Assembly (NCBI GenBank): GCA_003955985.1
Contig: CP033784.1
Span: 310,001 to 374,000 of the forward strand
Direction: 5' to 3'
Length of the DNA: 64,000 nt
Source: Corynebacterium jeikeium
GTDB taxonomy: Bacteria; Actinomycetota; Actinomycetes; Mycobacteriales; Mycobacteriaceae
Below the pieces are notes generated by a model. The model had not been told where the DNA came from, did no database searches, and was given only the letters and a program-made list of their open reading frames with translations. Made by a program: the position numbers and the translations under genes. Below are positions 43,623 to 52,487 of the stretch, one piece after another. The first letter of the stretch is position 1; every line of letters begins with the position of its first letter.

Positions 43623-45038
43623 GTGGCTGAACATTTTGATCTTGTAGTACTCGGCGGCGGTCCTGGCGGATACGTCGCAGCAATCCGTGCATCCCAGCTG
43701 GGCCTGAAGACTGCCGTGGTGGAGAAGCAATACTGGGGCGGTGTCTGCCTCAACGTTGGCTGTATTCCATCCAAGTCTCTGTTAAAGAACGCCGAGGTGG
43801 CGCACATTTTCAACCATGAGGCTAAGACCTTCGGTATCTCCGGCGATGTCTCCTTTGACTTCGGTGCCGCACACGCGCGTTCGCGCAAGGTGTCCGCGGG
43901 CATTGTCAAGGGCGTTCATTTCCTGATGAAGAAGAACAAGATCACCGAAATCAACGGTTTCGGTGAATTCACTGGCCCGACCTCCATGGCCATCACTGAT
44001 GGCGATGACGAAGGCAAGGAAATTACCTTCGATAAGGCGATTATTGCGACCGGCTCTGTCGTCCGTTCCCTGCCGGGCGTTGAGGTCGGCGGCAACATCG
44101 TTTCCTACGAAGAGCAGATTCTCTCCGACGAGCTGCCGGACTCCATGGTTATCGTCGGCGCTGGCGCCATCGGTATGGAGTTCGCATACGTCTTGGCTAA
44201 CTACGGCGTGGATGTCACCATCGTCGAGTTCATGGACAACGTTCTACCGAACGAGGACGCAGACGTCTCCAAGGTTATTGCCAAGGAATACAAGAAGCTG
44301 GGCGTCAAGCTCATGACCGGACACAAGACCACCTCCATCGTGGACAATGGTGACTCGGTTGAGGTCAAGGTCGAGGCCAAGGATGGCGGCGACGAGCAGA
44401 CTCTGACCGTCGACCGCGTTATGGTCTCCATCGGCTTCGCACCGCGCACCGAGGGTATCGGCCTGGACAAGGCTGGTGTTGAGTTGGGCGAGCGCGGCGA
44501 GATTGTCATCGACGAGTACATGCGCACCAACGTCGATAACATCTACGCCATCGGTGACGTCACCATGAAGCTGCAGCTGGCACATGTCGCTGAGGCACAG
44601 GGCGTTATTGCAGCTGAGCACATGGCGGGTCACGAGACCGAGACAATCCCGGACTACAACATGATGCCGCGCGCAACCTTCTGTAACCCACAGGTTGGTT
44701 CCTTCGGTAAGACCGAGGCACAGGCCAAGAAGTGGGCAGAGGAGAACGGTCGCGAGATTAAGGTCTCCACCTTCCCGTTCTCTGCCAACGGTAAGGCGCA
44801 GGGTCTGGCGGAGCCGGTTGGTTTCGTGAAGCTCATTGCAGATGCCGAATACGGCGAGCTGCTGGGTGGCCACATGGTGGGCGCCAACGTTTCCGAGCTC
44901 ATGCCGCAGCTGGTTCTGGCGGAGAAGTACGAGCTGACCACTGAGGAAATCGGCCGCGCCGTTCACATTCACCCGACCATGTCCGAGGCCATGAAGGAAG
45001 CAGCCGAGGGCGTTATGGGCAAGATGATCAACCTGTAA
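43623..45038 (+). CDS. lpd: Dihydrolipoamide dehydrogenase
   Basis: 471-aa E3 flavoprotein of the 2-oxoacid dehydrogenase complexes. FAD site LGGGPGGYVAAIRA, redox disulfide GGVCLNVGCIPSK, NAD site VIVGAGAIGMEFA, second FAD contact NIYAIGDV and the C-terminal His-Glu pair in HIHPTMSEA. GTG 43623 matches the family's N-terminus. There is no Shine-Dalgarno sequence; a TAGACT -10-like hexamer at 43610-43615 puts the transcript start at or near the GTG, so the mRNA may be leaderless. The gene is next to ramB, as in C. glutamicum. Confidence 0.95.
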   Translation: MAEHFDLVVLGGGPGGYVAAIRASQLGLKTAVVEKQYWGGVCLNVGCIPSKSLLKNAEVAHIFNHEAKTFGISGDVSFDFGAAHARSRKVSAGIVKGVHFLMKKNKITEINGFGEFTGPTSMAITDGDDEGKEITFDKAIIATGSVVRSLPGVEVGGNIVSYEEQILSDELPDSMVIVGAGAIGMEFAYVLANYGVDVTIVEFMDNVLPNEDADVSKVIAKEYKKLGVKLMTGHKTTSIVDNGDSVEVKVEAKDGGDEQTLTVDRVMVSIGFAPRTEGIGLDKAGVELGERGEIVIDEYMRTNVDNIYAIGDVTMKLQLAHVAEAQGVIAAEHMAGHETETIPDYNMMPRATFCNPQVGSFGKTEAQAKKWAEENGREIKVSTFPFSANGKAQGLAEPVGFVKLIADAEYGELLGGHMVGANVSELMPQLVLAEKYELTTEEIGRAVHIHPTMSEAMKEAAEGVMGKMINL

Positions 45039-45120
45039 GAGGTTGTGGCTTTGGCCTAGGGCCAGTTTTCGCTGGTCCTGGCTCTCACTGGGCTGGTCCC
45101 GGTTCAGGCAAATACGAGTT

Positions 45121-45185
45121 AGTGCTTAAGTTTATGACAGTTTGACCGTGAAAATCGGTGCGAAAGTGTCATAAACTTAAGCACT
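45121..45185 (+). repeat. Palindromic 47-bp-core mini-element (lpd/ramB gap), probable terminator
   Basis: Perfect 19-bp inverted arms, AGTGCTTAAGTTTATGACA (45121-45139) and its complement (45167-45185), with a 27-nt middle that has its own ACCG/CGGT stem. The inner 47 bp (45130-45176) have the form GTTTATGACA-N27-TGTCATAAAC shared with the IS30 ends. TTCTTTTT follows on the plus strand, so it probably ends lpd transcription. It stands between convergent lpd and ramB. Confidence 0.75.
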
Positions 45186-45198
45186 TTCTTTTTGGGTC

Positions 45199-45220
45199 TT
45201 CCTTTTTTTTGGGGGGGGGG
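45199..45220. repeat. Poly-T/poly-G homopolymer tract
   Basis: About eight T followed by ten G between the mini-element and the end of ramB. Such tracts are slippage-prone; here it is intergenic and no effect on a gene is evident. Confidence 0.6.
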
Positions 45221-45281
45221 AGCATCCTGCGCGAACCAAGCCCCCGCAAACAGGCCGGCTCCGCGCCCGTCGTAAAGCGAA

Positions 45282-46706
45282 CTAGTACGGCGAGACGGTG
45301 GAGCGGTGCATGTTGATGTCGATATCGCGATGGATCGGCGGGAACGCGCGCTGCGGACATGCCTCGCGGGAGCAGACCCTGCAGCCGGCACCGATTGGAG
45401 TGGCGGCGTCGAGGTCCGCGAGATCGAGACCATCGGCGTACACGGTGCGCTCAGCGTGACGGGCCTCGCAGCCCAAACCGATGGCAAAAACCTTACCTGG
45501 CTTGCCGAAACGTGCCGCGTGATGCTCCACGGTCCGCGAGATCCACATGTACGGCCGACCATCCGGCATGAGCGCGACCTGCCGCATGACTTTGCCGGGG
45601 TAGGAGAAAGTCTCGTAGACGTTCCACAGCGGGCAGGTACCGCCCGAATGCGTGAAGTGGAAGCCCGTGGCGGATTGACGTTTGGACATGTTGCCCGCGC
45701 GGTCGACGCGCACGAATGTCCACGGGATGCCGCGCAAGCTGGGGCGTTGCATCGTGGACAATCGGTGGCAGATGGTCTCGTAGCCGACACCGTAAGTGCG
45801 CGACAACAGCTCGATGTCGTAGCGCTTCGACTCAGCCATCGCATGGAACGACTCATACGGCAGAATCAGCGCCGCCGCGTAATACGTCGCGACTCCGCGC
45901 TGCGCCAGCTTCCGCGACTCCTCCGACATGAAATGCCCGGACGCGACGGCCTCGGAAATGGTCTCGCCCTGCTCCAAAAACCCCAGCTCCGTGGCCATGC
46001 GGAAGGCCCGCTGTCCCGGCGAGAGGTGCCGCGCGAGGTAGAGCGTCTTCGTCCGCCGATCAAGGCTGTGCTGCACATCGCCTAACGACGATTCCAGCGC
46101 AATCCGAATCCCATGGTCGTTGGACAGCCTGTCGGCCAGCACAGAGACCACATCGGTGGTCTCGTCGGTGATGCGCAGCTCGCGGGCCAGCTCCTCAGCG
46201 GCGGTGTCGACCGAAGCGATGTAGTTCTGGCGGGCGTAGAAGTAGTCGCGGACCTCCTCATGAGGCATGGTCAGCGCCTGTGAACCGGAGGCGGTGTCGG
46301 TGCTGTTGCCGAAGTTGCGCTCCTCGGTGGCCAGAGAGAGTTTGTCCGTGACGTTGCGGTAGCGGCGGTGAATGTCCACCATGATGCGGGCGATATCAGG
46401 GTGGTCGCGAACCATTTCCGAGATCTCCTGCAGATCCATGGGAGACTTAGCGATCTCCTTGTCCATTACCACGTCCTGGACCTCAGCGAGGAGGCGGGAG
46501 TCGTCATCTCGGGAGAAGAAAGTCGCGTCAACGCCGAATGTGTCCGTGATGCGGAGCAGCACGGGCACAGTCAGCGGGCGGACGTCGTGCTCAATCTGGT
46601 TGACGTAACTAGCCGAGAGGCCCAACGCCTGTGCGAGCGCAGCCTGGCTGAGGTCGCGCTCGCGGCGTAGCTGGCGGAGGCGGGATCCGACATAGGTTTT
46701 CGACAT
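45282..46706 (-). CDS. ramB: Acetate-metabolism transcriptional regulator RamB
   Basis: 474-aa regulator. N-terminal XRE helix-turn-helix ([37 protein letters not shown], read in two parts around residues 8-45), a central IrrE/ImmA-like domain (DUF955) and the C-terminal short-chain-fatty-acyl-regulator domain with a Cys cluster ([17 protein letters not shown]). In C. glutamicum RamB represses aceA, aceB, pta-ack and others; here aceA is its direct neighbour and aceB 2.5 kb further, consistent with local control. ATG 46706 fits the family start; the frame extends upstream to 46835 without support. Confidence 0.92.
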   Translation of the reverse strand: MSKTYVGSRLRQLRRERDLSQAALAQALGLSASYVNQIEHDVRPLTVPVLLRITDTFGVDATFFSRDDDSRLLAEVQDVVMDKEIAKSPMDLQEISEMVRDHPDIARIMVDIHRRYRNVTDKLSLATEERNFGNSTDTASGSQALTMPHEEVRDYFYARQNYIASVDTAAEELARELRITDETTDVVSVLADRLSNDHGIRIALESSLGDVQHSLDRRTKTLYLARHLSPGQRAFRMATELGFLEQGETISEAVASGHFMSEESRKLAQRGVATYYAAALILPYESFHAMAESKRYDIELLSRTYGVGYETICHRLSTMQRPSLRGIPWTFVRVDRAGNMSKRQSATGFHFTHSGGTCPLWNVYETFSYPGKVMRQVALMPDGRPYMWISRTVEHHAARFGKPGKVFAIGLGCEARHAERTVYADGLDLADLDAATPIGAGCRVCSREACPQRAFPPIHRDIDINMHRSTVSPY

Positions 46707-46837
46707 ACTGCCCAGCATATCGCGGGCTTTGCTGAACTTGTGTAGAAAACCGTTGCAACCTTTGCTTACGTGTGTAGGTGCTGAGGTTCTCAGGCACGCT
46801 TCACGACGGCCCGGAGTCGACACGTCGATGAACACAC

Positions 46838-46882
46838 AAAAACACCCAGCGGTGGCTGCAGGTGCAGCCCTCGCTGGGTGTT
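46838..46882 (-). terminator. Terminator of aceA
   Basis: On the minus strand AACACCCAGCG pairs with CGCTGGGTGTT, with an inner GGCTGCA/TGCAGCC stem, followed by TTTGTGTG. It begins 39 bases after the aceA stop. Confidence 0.88.
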
Positions 46883-46920
46883 GAAGCTAGGTCTTAGACC
46901 TAAGCCCTAAGCCGAGTGAC

Positions 46921-48213
46921 TTAGAACTGACCCTCCTCGGTGGAGCCCTTCAGGGCGGTGGTGGAGGAGTTCGGGTCGACGGTGGTGGCGATGCGGTCGA
47001 AGTAACCAGCGCCAACCTCGCGCTGGTGCTTGACAGCGGTGAAGCCGCGCTTCTCGGCAGCCTCGAACTCGCGGTTCTGCAGGTCGACGAATGCGGACAT
47101 CTGCTCGCGAGCGTAGCCGTAAGCCAGGTCGAACATGCCGTAGTTCAGGGCGTGGAAGCCAGCCAGGGTGATGAACTGGAACTTGAAGCCCATCTTGCCC
47201 AGCTCGTTCTGGAACTTGGCGATCTCGTCCTTCTCGAGGTGAGCGGACCAGTTGAAGGACGGGGAGCAGTTGTAAGCCAGGAGCTGGTCCGGGTACTCAG
47301 ACTTGACGCCCTCAGCGAACTTCTTAGCCAGCTCGAGGTCCGGAGTACCGGTTTCCATCCAGATCATGTCAGCGTACGGAGCGTAGGACTTTGCGCGCGC
47401 GATGCACGGCTCCAGGCCGTTCTGGACGTGGTAGAAGCCCTCGGAGGTGCGGTCACCGGTGATGAACTTCTGGTCGCGCTCATCAACGTCGGAGGTGATG
47501 AGGGTAGCGGCCTCAGCGTCGGTGCGGGCGATGATGACGGTCGGGGTGTTGGAGACGTCAGCAGCCAGGCGAGCAGAGGTCAGGGTACGGATGTGCTGCT
47601 GGGTCGGAATCAGGACCTTGCCGCCCAGGTGGCCACACTTCTTCTCAGAAGCAAGCTGGTCCTCCCAGTGGGTACCAGCGGCACCAGCGTTGATCATGGC
47701 CTTCTGCAGCTCGTAGACGTTCAGAGCGCCACCGAAGCCAGCCTCACCGTCAGCGACGATCGGCAGCAGCCAGTTGTCGACGGAGTCGTCGCCCTCGATG
47801 CGAGCGATCTCGTCTGCGCGGAGCAGAGCGTTGTTGATGCGGCGAACGACGTTCGGCACGGAGTTAGCCGGGTACAGGGACTGGTCCGGGTAGGTGTGGC
47901 CGGAGAGGTTAGCGTCACCAGCAACCTGCCAACCGGAGAGGTAGACAGCCTTCAGGCCAGCGCGAGCCTGCTGAACGGCCATGTTACCGGTCAGTGCGCC
48001 CAGAGCGTTGATGTAGGAGTCGTCCTTAACGTTGACGCCTTCCCACAGGATCTCAGCGCCACGGCGAGCGAGGGTGTTCTCCTCGACGACGGTGCCCTGG
48101 AGCTCAGCGACCTGCTCAGCGGTGTAGTCGCGGGTGATACCTTCCCAGCGCGGGTTCTCGTCCCAATCCTTCTGGATTTCGGCGGCGGTACGTGCCTTAC
48201 CAACGTTAGACAT
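46921..48213 (-). CDS. aceA: Isocitrate lyase
   Basis: 430 aa; cleaves isocitrate to glyoxylate and succinate, the first step of the glyoxylate shunt, needed for growth on acetate or fatty acids. The active-site signature KKCGHLGGK is intact, with the upstream [15 protein letters not shown] metal/substrate loop and the [10 protein letters not shown] region. ATG 48213 is chosen, with AAGGAA about 11 bases upstream; an in-frame GTG at 48225 abuts that site. Placement between ramB and the malate synthase gene resembles the mycobacterial icl1 neighbourhood more than C. glutamicum. Confidence 0.95.
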   Translation of the reverse strand: MSNVGKARTAAEIQKDWDENPRWEGITRDYTAEQVAELQGTVVEENTLARRGAEILWEGVNVKDDSYINALGALTGNMAVQQARAGLKAVYLSGWQVAGDANLSGHTYPDQSLYPANSVPNVVRRINNALLRADEIARIEGDDSVDNWLLPIVADGEAGFGGALNVYELQKAMINAGAAGTHWEDQLASEKKCGHLGGKVLIPTQQHIRTLTSARLAADVSNTPTVIIARTDAEAATLITSDVDERDQKFITGDRTSEGFYHVQNGLEPCIARAKSYAPYADMIWMETGTPDLELAKKFAEGVKSEYPDQLLAYNCSPSFNWSAHLEKDEIAKFQNELGKMGFKFQFITLAGFHALNYGMFDLAYGYAREQMSAFVDLQNREFEAAEKRGFTAVKHQREVGAGYFDRIATTVDPNSSTTALKGSTEEGQF

Positions 48214-49229
48214 AAACGGAGTCACTTCCTTTTGCTTGCTTTTTGAACTCCGGGTGCTGACTTAAGAACAATTCCGACAGAACCGATCTACAGGCTGACC
48301 CGATAGTGACCGCGGTGTCACGTGAATGCAGGGGGCGCTAGCAAAGTGCTGTACCCCTGCACACAAACACGCGAACAAAAACAATGTCCGCTTCCGCGTG
48401 CCATGTCTCACATTTTGGGGCATAGCGCTACGTTCGTCAAGCAGCTTCCGATGTGAATTCAAGTATGTAATACGGATAACACTTGTGAAGATTGCAAACA
48501 TTGTGATGTGTAGCTTGGCTTTAACAATTTTCGCCTGTGACCGGCCGGTACATTTGTACTGTTATTTCCCTATGGCGGACTCGCGAATAATGTTCCCCCC
48601 GCTTTGGGGTGATTTATATTTTGGTATTTATCAAAGCTGGCCGTTAACAGTGTTTGGGGTTTAGGGGGTGTTTCGCTACCCCCGAAATTACGGCCGTAAA
48701 GGTGGAAACGGGCTTCTAAATACACTGCCGTTACACCGTCAGTACCCCGCCGGAGCATCCCTGGGTAGTGGCCAGGGTCTCGGTTGTCATCTCGCTTTTA
48801 TGGTCTGGTTTGAAGGCGGAGGCTGTAGCGACGTGATTGGTCGCTGGCCGTTGATATGCAGGTCGCAATAGTAAATGTCTGTGAGGCGCGACACTTTCCC
48901 ATTGTGTGTGGTGTTCTGTGGCTGGAGGAAAGAGTGCCGGGGATGCTGTAGTCAATGCGGGTGGGGGAGGGCTGGTTGTGGCGTCAGGACTGAATGCCCG
49001 AATGGTCATTGGGGAGGGGTGGGGTCTGTTCGCAGGGTGCTCGTCGTAAAGCGAATGAAATGGCAAATGTGAGCGGCGCTATACCGGGCTGGCGGTTGGC
49101 GGTTATGGAAAAAGACGGTTCATAAGTGCGCCGAATCACATACAGTAGGGGAACAACGCATCCAGTGTGAGCCGCTGACGTGGCCGTGGCTGGATGGGCA
49201 AATTGCAATCAATAGTTTTGAGGAGAGCA
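48214..49229. promoter_or_regulatory. Long divergent aceA-aceB control region
   Basis: About 1 kb without a supported gene, between divergent glyoxylate-shunt genes. It holds words resembling RamA boxes (T/A followed by four to six G or C): TGGGGC at 48416-48421, ACCCCCG at 48678-48684, ACCCCG at 48744-48749. A TTGCAAAC at 48492-48499 resembles the core of RamB sites. One copy of CGTCGTNAAGC lies at 49042-49052. The assignments are pattern matches only. Confidence 0.45.
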
Positions 49230-51440
49230 ATGGCACAGCGTATTTCGGCAGGTGGAATGCAGGTCGCGAAGGTTCTTTACGACTTCGTTAATGACACCGC
49301 ACTCCCCGCCGCCGGCATTGAGGACAAGGACGCGTTCTGGAACGGCTTCGGTGACATTGTCGCTAAGTACACTCCGCGCAACCGCGAGCTGCTGGCCAAG
49401 CGCGATGAGCTGCAGGAAAAGCTCGACGCTTGGTACAAGGAACACCCGGGCGAGCAGAATCAGGATGAGTACGTCGCATTCCTGAAGGAAATTGGCTACC
49501 TCGTTGACAACCCGGGTGACTTCCAGGTCACTACCGCTAACGTCGACACCGAGATCACTTCCACGGCTGGCCCGCAGCTGGTTGTGCCGGTTCTCAACGC
49601 CCGTTTCGCCATCAACGCTGCGAACGCACGCTGGGGCTCGCTTTACGACGCGCTGTACGGCACCAACGCTATTCCTGAAGATGGCGGTGCGGAGAAGGAC
49701 ACCCCGGGCTACAACAAGGTCCGCGGTGACCGCGTTATCGCATGGGGTCGTAACTTCCTGGACAAGGCTCTGCCGCTGGTCGACGGTTCCCACGCGGACG
49801 TCACCTCTTACGACATCGTCGACGGTCACCTGCAGGCAACCCTGGAAGACGGCGCTACCTCCGGTCTGCGCGAGCCGGAGACCCTGGTCGGCTACACCGG
49901 TGACAAGGACGCGCCGGAGTCCATTTACTTCAAGCACAACGGTCTGCACATCCAGCTGCTGATTGACCCGGAGTCCCCGGTTGGCAAGACCGACAAGGCT
50001 GGCGTCAAGGACATCATCCTGGAAGCCGCTGTCACCAACATCATGGATCTCGAGGACTCTGTCGCCGCAGTTGACGCTGCAGACAAGACCCTGGGTTACA
50101 CCAACTGGCTGGGTCTGAACGTCGGTGACCTCGCAGTCGAGTTCACCCGTGGCGGCAAGAAGCTGTCCCGTACCATCAATGACGACCGCACCTACACCGC
50201 GCTTGACGGTTCCGAGGTCACCCTGCACGGTCGTTCCCTGAACCTGGTCCGTAACGTCGGCCACCTGATGCAGAACCCGGCCATCCTCGACCGCGACGGC
50301 GAGGAGATTTTCGAGGGCATCATGGATGCCGTCGTCACCGCTGTGTGTGCAATCCCGGGCCTGGACCAGGACAACGCACGTAAGAACTCCCGTACCGGTT
50401 CGATCTACATCGTGAAGCCGAAGCAGCACGGCCCGGATGAGGCTGCATTCACCAACGAGCTGTTCGCAGACGTTGAGAAGCTGCTGGGTCTTCCGCACAA
50501 CACCCTGAAGGTCGGCCTGATGGACGAGGAGCGTCGTACCTCCGTCAACCTGGACGCCGCCATCAAGGCTGTTTCCGAGCGTGTCGTCTTCATTAACACC
50601 GGCTTCATGGACCGCACTGGTGATGAGATCCACACCTCCATCCAGGCTGGTCCGATGTTCCGCAAGGCTGTTCAGAAGACCGCTCCGTGGATGCTGGCTT
50701 ACGAGGACAACAACGTCGACTCCGGTCTGGCACACGGCCTGCAGGGCAAGGCTCAGATTGGCAAGGGCATGTGGGCCATGACCGAGCAGATGGCTGAGCT
50801 GCTGGAGCAGAAGATCGGTCAGCCGAAGCAGGGTGCTTCCACCGCATGGGTTCCGTCCCCGACCGGTGGTGTGCTGCACGCTACCCACTACCACGAGGTT
50901 GACGTCTTCGGCGTTCAGGACAAGCTGCTTACCGACGGTCGCCGCGACTCCATGGGTGACCTGCTCACCATCCCGGTAGCGGCAGCTAAGGCTGGCGAGC
51001 CGGGCGCTGACTGGTCCGATGAGGACAAGGCTAACGAGCTGGACAACAACTGCCAGTCCATCCTGGGCTACGTTATCCGCTGGGTTGAGCAGGGTGTTGG
51101 CTGCTCCAAGGTGCCGGACATCAACGATGTTGACCTGATGGAGGACCGCGCTACCCTGCGTATTTCCTCCCAGACTCTGGCTAACTGGCTGCTGCACGGT
51201 GTTGTCACCGAGGAGCAGATCATCGATTCGCTTCAGCGCATGGCCGAGGTCGTTGACCGCCAGAACGAGGGCGATGAGGCATACCTGCCGATGGCCCCGG
51301 ACTTCGACAAGTCCATTGGTTTCCAGGCTGCCAAGGAGCTCATCCTCGATGGTGTGAACCAGCCGTCCGGTTACACCGAGCCGATCCTGCACCGCCGTCG
51401 CCTGGAGTTCAAGAAGCGCGAGGGCATCGACCAGGACTAA
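49230..51440 (+). CDS. aceB: Malate synthase G
   Basis: 736 aa, the G isoform (about 80 kDa) rather than the shorter A form. It condenses glyoxylate with acetyl-CoA to malate. Seen: catalytic-base and metal regions [14 protein letters not shown] and [13 protein letters not shown], the long inserted domain (about 130-290) typical of form G, and the C-terminal plug GVTEP-like [18 protein letters not shown] 49230 follows AGGAGAG. Codon usage is strongly biased, as in highly expressed genes. Divergent from aceA; could equally be called glcB. Confidence 0.95.
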   Translation: MAQRISAGGMQVAKVLYDFVNDTALPAAGIEDKDAFWNGFGDIVAKYTPRNRELLAKRDELQEKLDAWYKEHPGEQNQDEYVAFLKEIGYLVDNPGDFQVTTANVDTEITSTAGPQLVVPVLNARFAINAANARWGSLYDALYGTNAIPEDGGAEKDTPGYNKVRGDRVIAWGRNFLDKALPLVDGSHADVTSYDIVDGHLQATLEDGATSGLREPETLVGYTGDKDAPESIYFKHNGLHIQLLIDPESPVGKTDKAGVKDIILEAAVTNIMDLEDSVAAVDAADKTLGYTNWLGLNVGDLAVEFTRGGKKLSRTINDDRTYTALDGSEVTLHGRSLNLVRNVGHLMQNPAILDRDGEEIFEGIMDAVVTAVCAIPGLDQDNARKNSRTGSIYIVKPKQHGPDEAAFTNELFADVEKLLGLPHNTLKVGLMDEERRTSVNLDAAIKAVSERVVFINTGFMDRTGDEIHTSIQAGPMFRKAVQKTAPWMLAYEDNNVDSGLAHGLQGKAQIGKGMWAMTEQMAELLEQKIGQPKQGASTAWVPSPTGGVLHATHYHEVDVFGVQDKLLTDGRRDSMGDLLTIPVAAAKAGEPGADWSDEDKANELDNNCQSILGYVIRWVEQGVGCSKVPDINDVDLMEDRATLRISSQTLANWLLHGVVTEEQIIDSLQRMAEVVDRQNEGDEAYLPMAPDFDKSIGFQAAKELILDGVNQPSGYTEPILHRRRLEFKKREGIDQD

Positions 51441-51489
51441 TTCTTGGTCGGGCTGCGGCTGCCGAGCCTGCAATAACAAAATAGATATC

Positions 51490-51565
51490 CAAACTGCCGG
51501 TGTGTAGGTGGTATTGGCTAACCTCTGATGCCAATTCCGCATGCGCGCCGGCAGTTTTGTTTTTG
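51490..51565 (+). terminator. Terminator downstream of aceB
   Basis: AAACTGCCGG (51491-51500) pairs with CCGGCAGTTT (51548-51557), with an inner ATTGG/CCAAT stem in the long loop, followed by TGTTTTT. Confidence 0.65.
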
Positions 51566-51698
51566 GGGGAAGCGCACCATGATTCTCGGATTCGAGATAC
51601 CCGGGTTCGCAAGCGGGGTAGGGGCAACGTTGCTAGCGTTGATTGGGAAGTTAATTGAGAATATGCAGTCTGCAACGTCCAAGGAGCTGCGACCCCCC

Positions 51699-52472
51699 AT
51701 GACTAATTCCACGACCGACAGTGCTACCAACCTCGCCAAGGCCAAAGAATTCCTCCATAGCGCGGGCGCAATCCTCTTTGACCTCGACGGGGTAATTACC
51801 CCTACTGCCGATGTTCACGAGCAGGCGTGGGCGGACATGTTTAGCGACTACTTCGAGCACAAGGGTGTCTCGGCCTACACAGAGGAGGACTACTTCACCT
51901 ACCTCGATGGCCGCCGCCGCGATGAGGGCATCGCAGCAATCCTGGAATCTCGCGGCATTTCGCTGCCACACGGTAGCGATGAGGACACAGCGAAAGACGA
52001 GACGATTGTCGGGCTCGGGAAGCGCAAAAATGATGACTTCTTGGCGCGAGTCGAGAGGGGAATTGAGGCCTACCCGGGGTCGGTTGCGCTGCTCGACGAG
52101 TTACAGGGCGCGAGGGACTCGTCGGCAAGCGAAAAACCGCAGTTGGCGGTGGTTAGCTCGTCGAAGAACGCGGTGCCGGTGCTGACGGCCGCTGGGCTGC
52201 GTGAGCGGTTCGTGGAGATTGTTGACGGCGTGGTGGCGCATGAGAACAACCTGCCGGGTAAGCCAGCCGCCGATACTTTCGTGTACGCGGCGAAGAATCT
52301 GGGGGTGGCGCCGCGCGATGCTGTGGTGGTCGAGGATGCCATCAGTGGTGTGCAAGCGGGTGCAGCCGGCGCATTTGGTCTGGTCATTGGTGTTGACCGC
52401 GGTGCTGGTGCGGAAGCGCTGCGCCGAGCGGGCGCCGACGTTGTGGTCAGTGACTTGGCGGCACTCGTCTAG
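51699..52472 (+). CDS. pgmB: Beta-phosphoglucomutase (HAD family)
   Basis: 257 aa, HAD subfamily IA. Nucleophile loop ILFDLDGVITPTADVHEQAW, cap-domain motif YLDGRRRDEGIAAIL, motif II VVSSSKNA, Lys in GKPAADTF and motif IV VVEDAISGVQAG, all typical of beta-PGM. It converts beta-glucose 1-phosphate to glucose 6-phosphate. The next gene encodes a GH65 phosphorylase that would release beta-glucose 1-phosphate, so they form a disaccharide-use pair (as Rv3400-Rv3401). ATG 51699 has AAGGAG 12 bases upstream, a little far; ATG 51663 is an alternative. Confidence 0.85.
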   Translation: MTNSTTDSATNLAKAKEFLHSAGAILFDLDGVITPTADVHEQAWADMFSDYFEHKGVSAYTEEDYFTYLDGRRRDEGIAAILESRGISLPHGSDEDTAKDETIVGLGKRKNDDFLARVERGIEAYPGSVALLDELQGARDSSASEKPQLAVVSSSKNAVPVLTAAGLRERFVEIVDGVVAHENNLPGKPAADTFVYAAKNLGVAPRDAVVVEDAISGVQAGAAGAFGLVIGVDRGAGAEALRRAGADVVVSDLAALV

Positions 52473-52487
52473 GCTGGCTCGTGACAA

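Noticed and set aside
45121-45185. Integron attC-like recombination site
   Set aside because: Although palindromic, it lacks the attC core sites, and there is no integrase or cassette; the ends match the local IS30 element instead.
49209-51542. 777-aa open frame antisense to malate synthase
   Set aside because: Same reason; highly biased codon usage of aceB leaves the opposite frame open. The 673-aa frame opposite sdhA (56221-58242) and the 406-aa frame opposite aceA (47026-48246) are rejected likewise.
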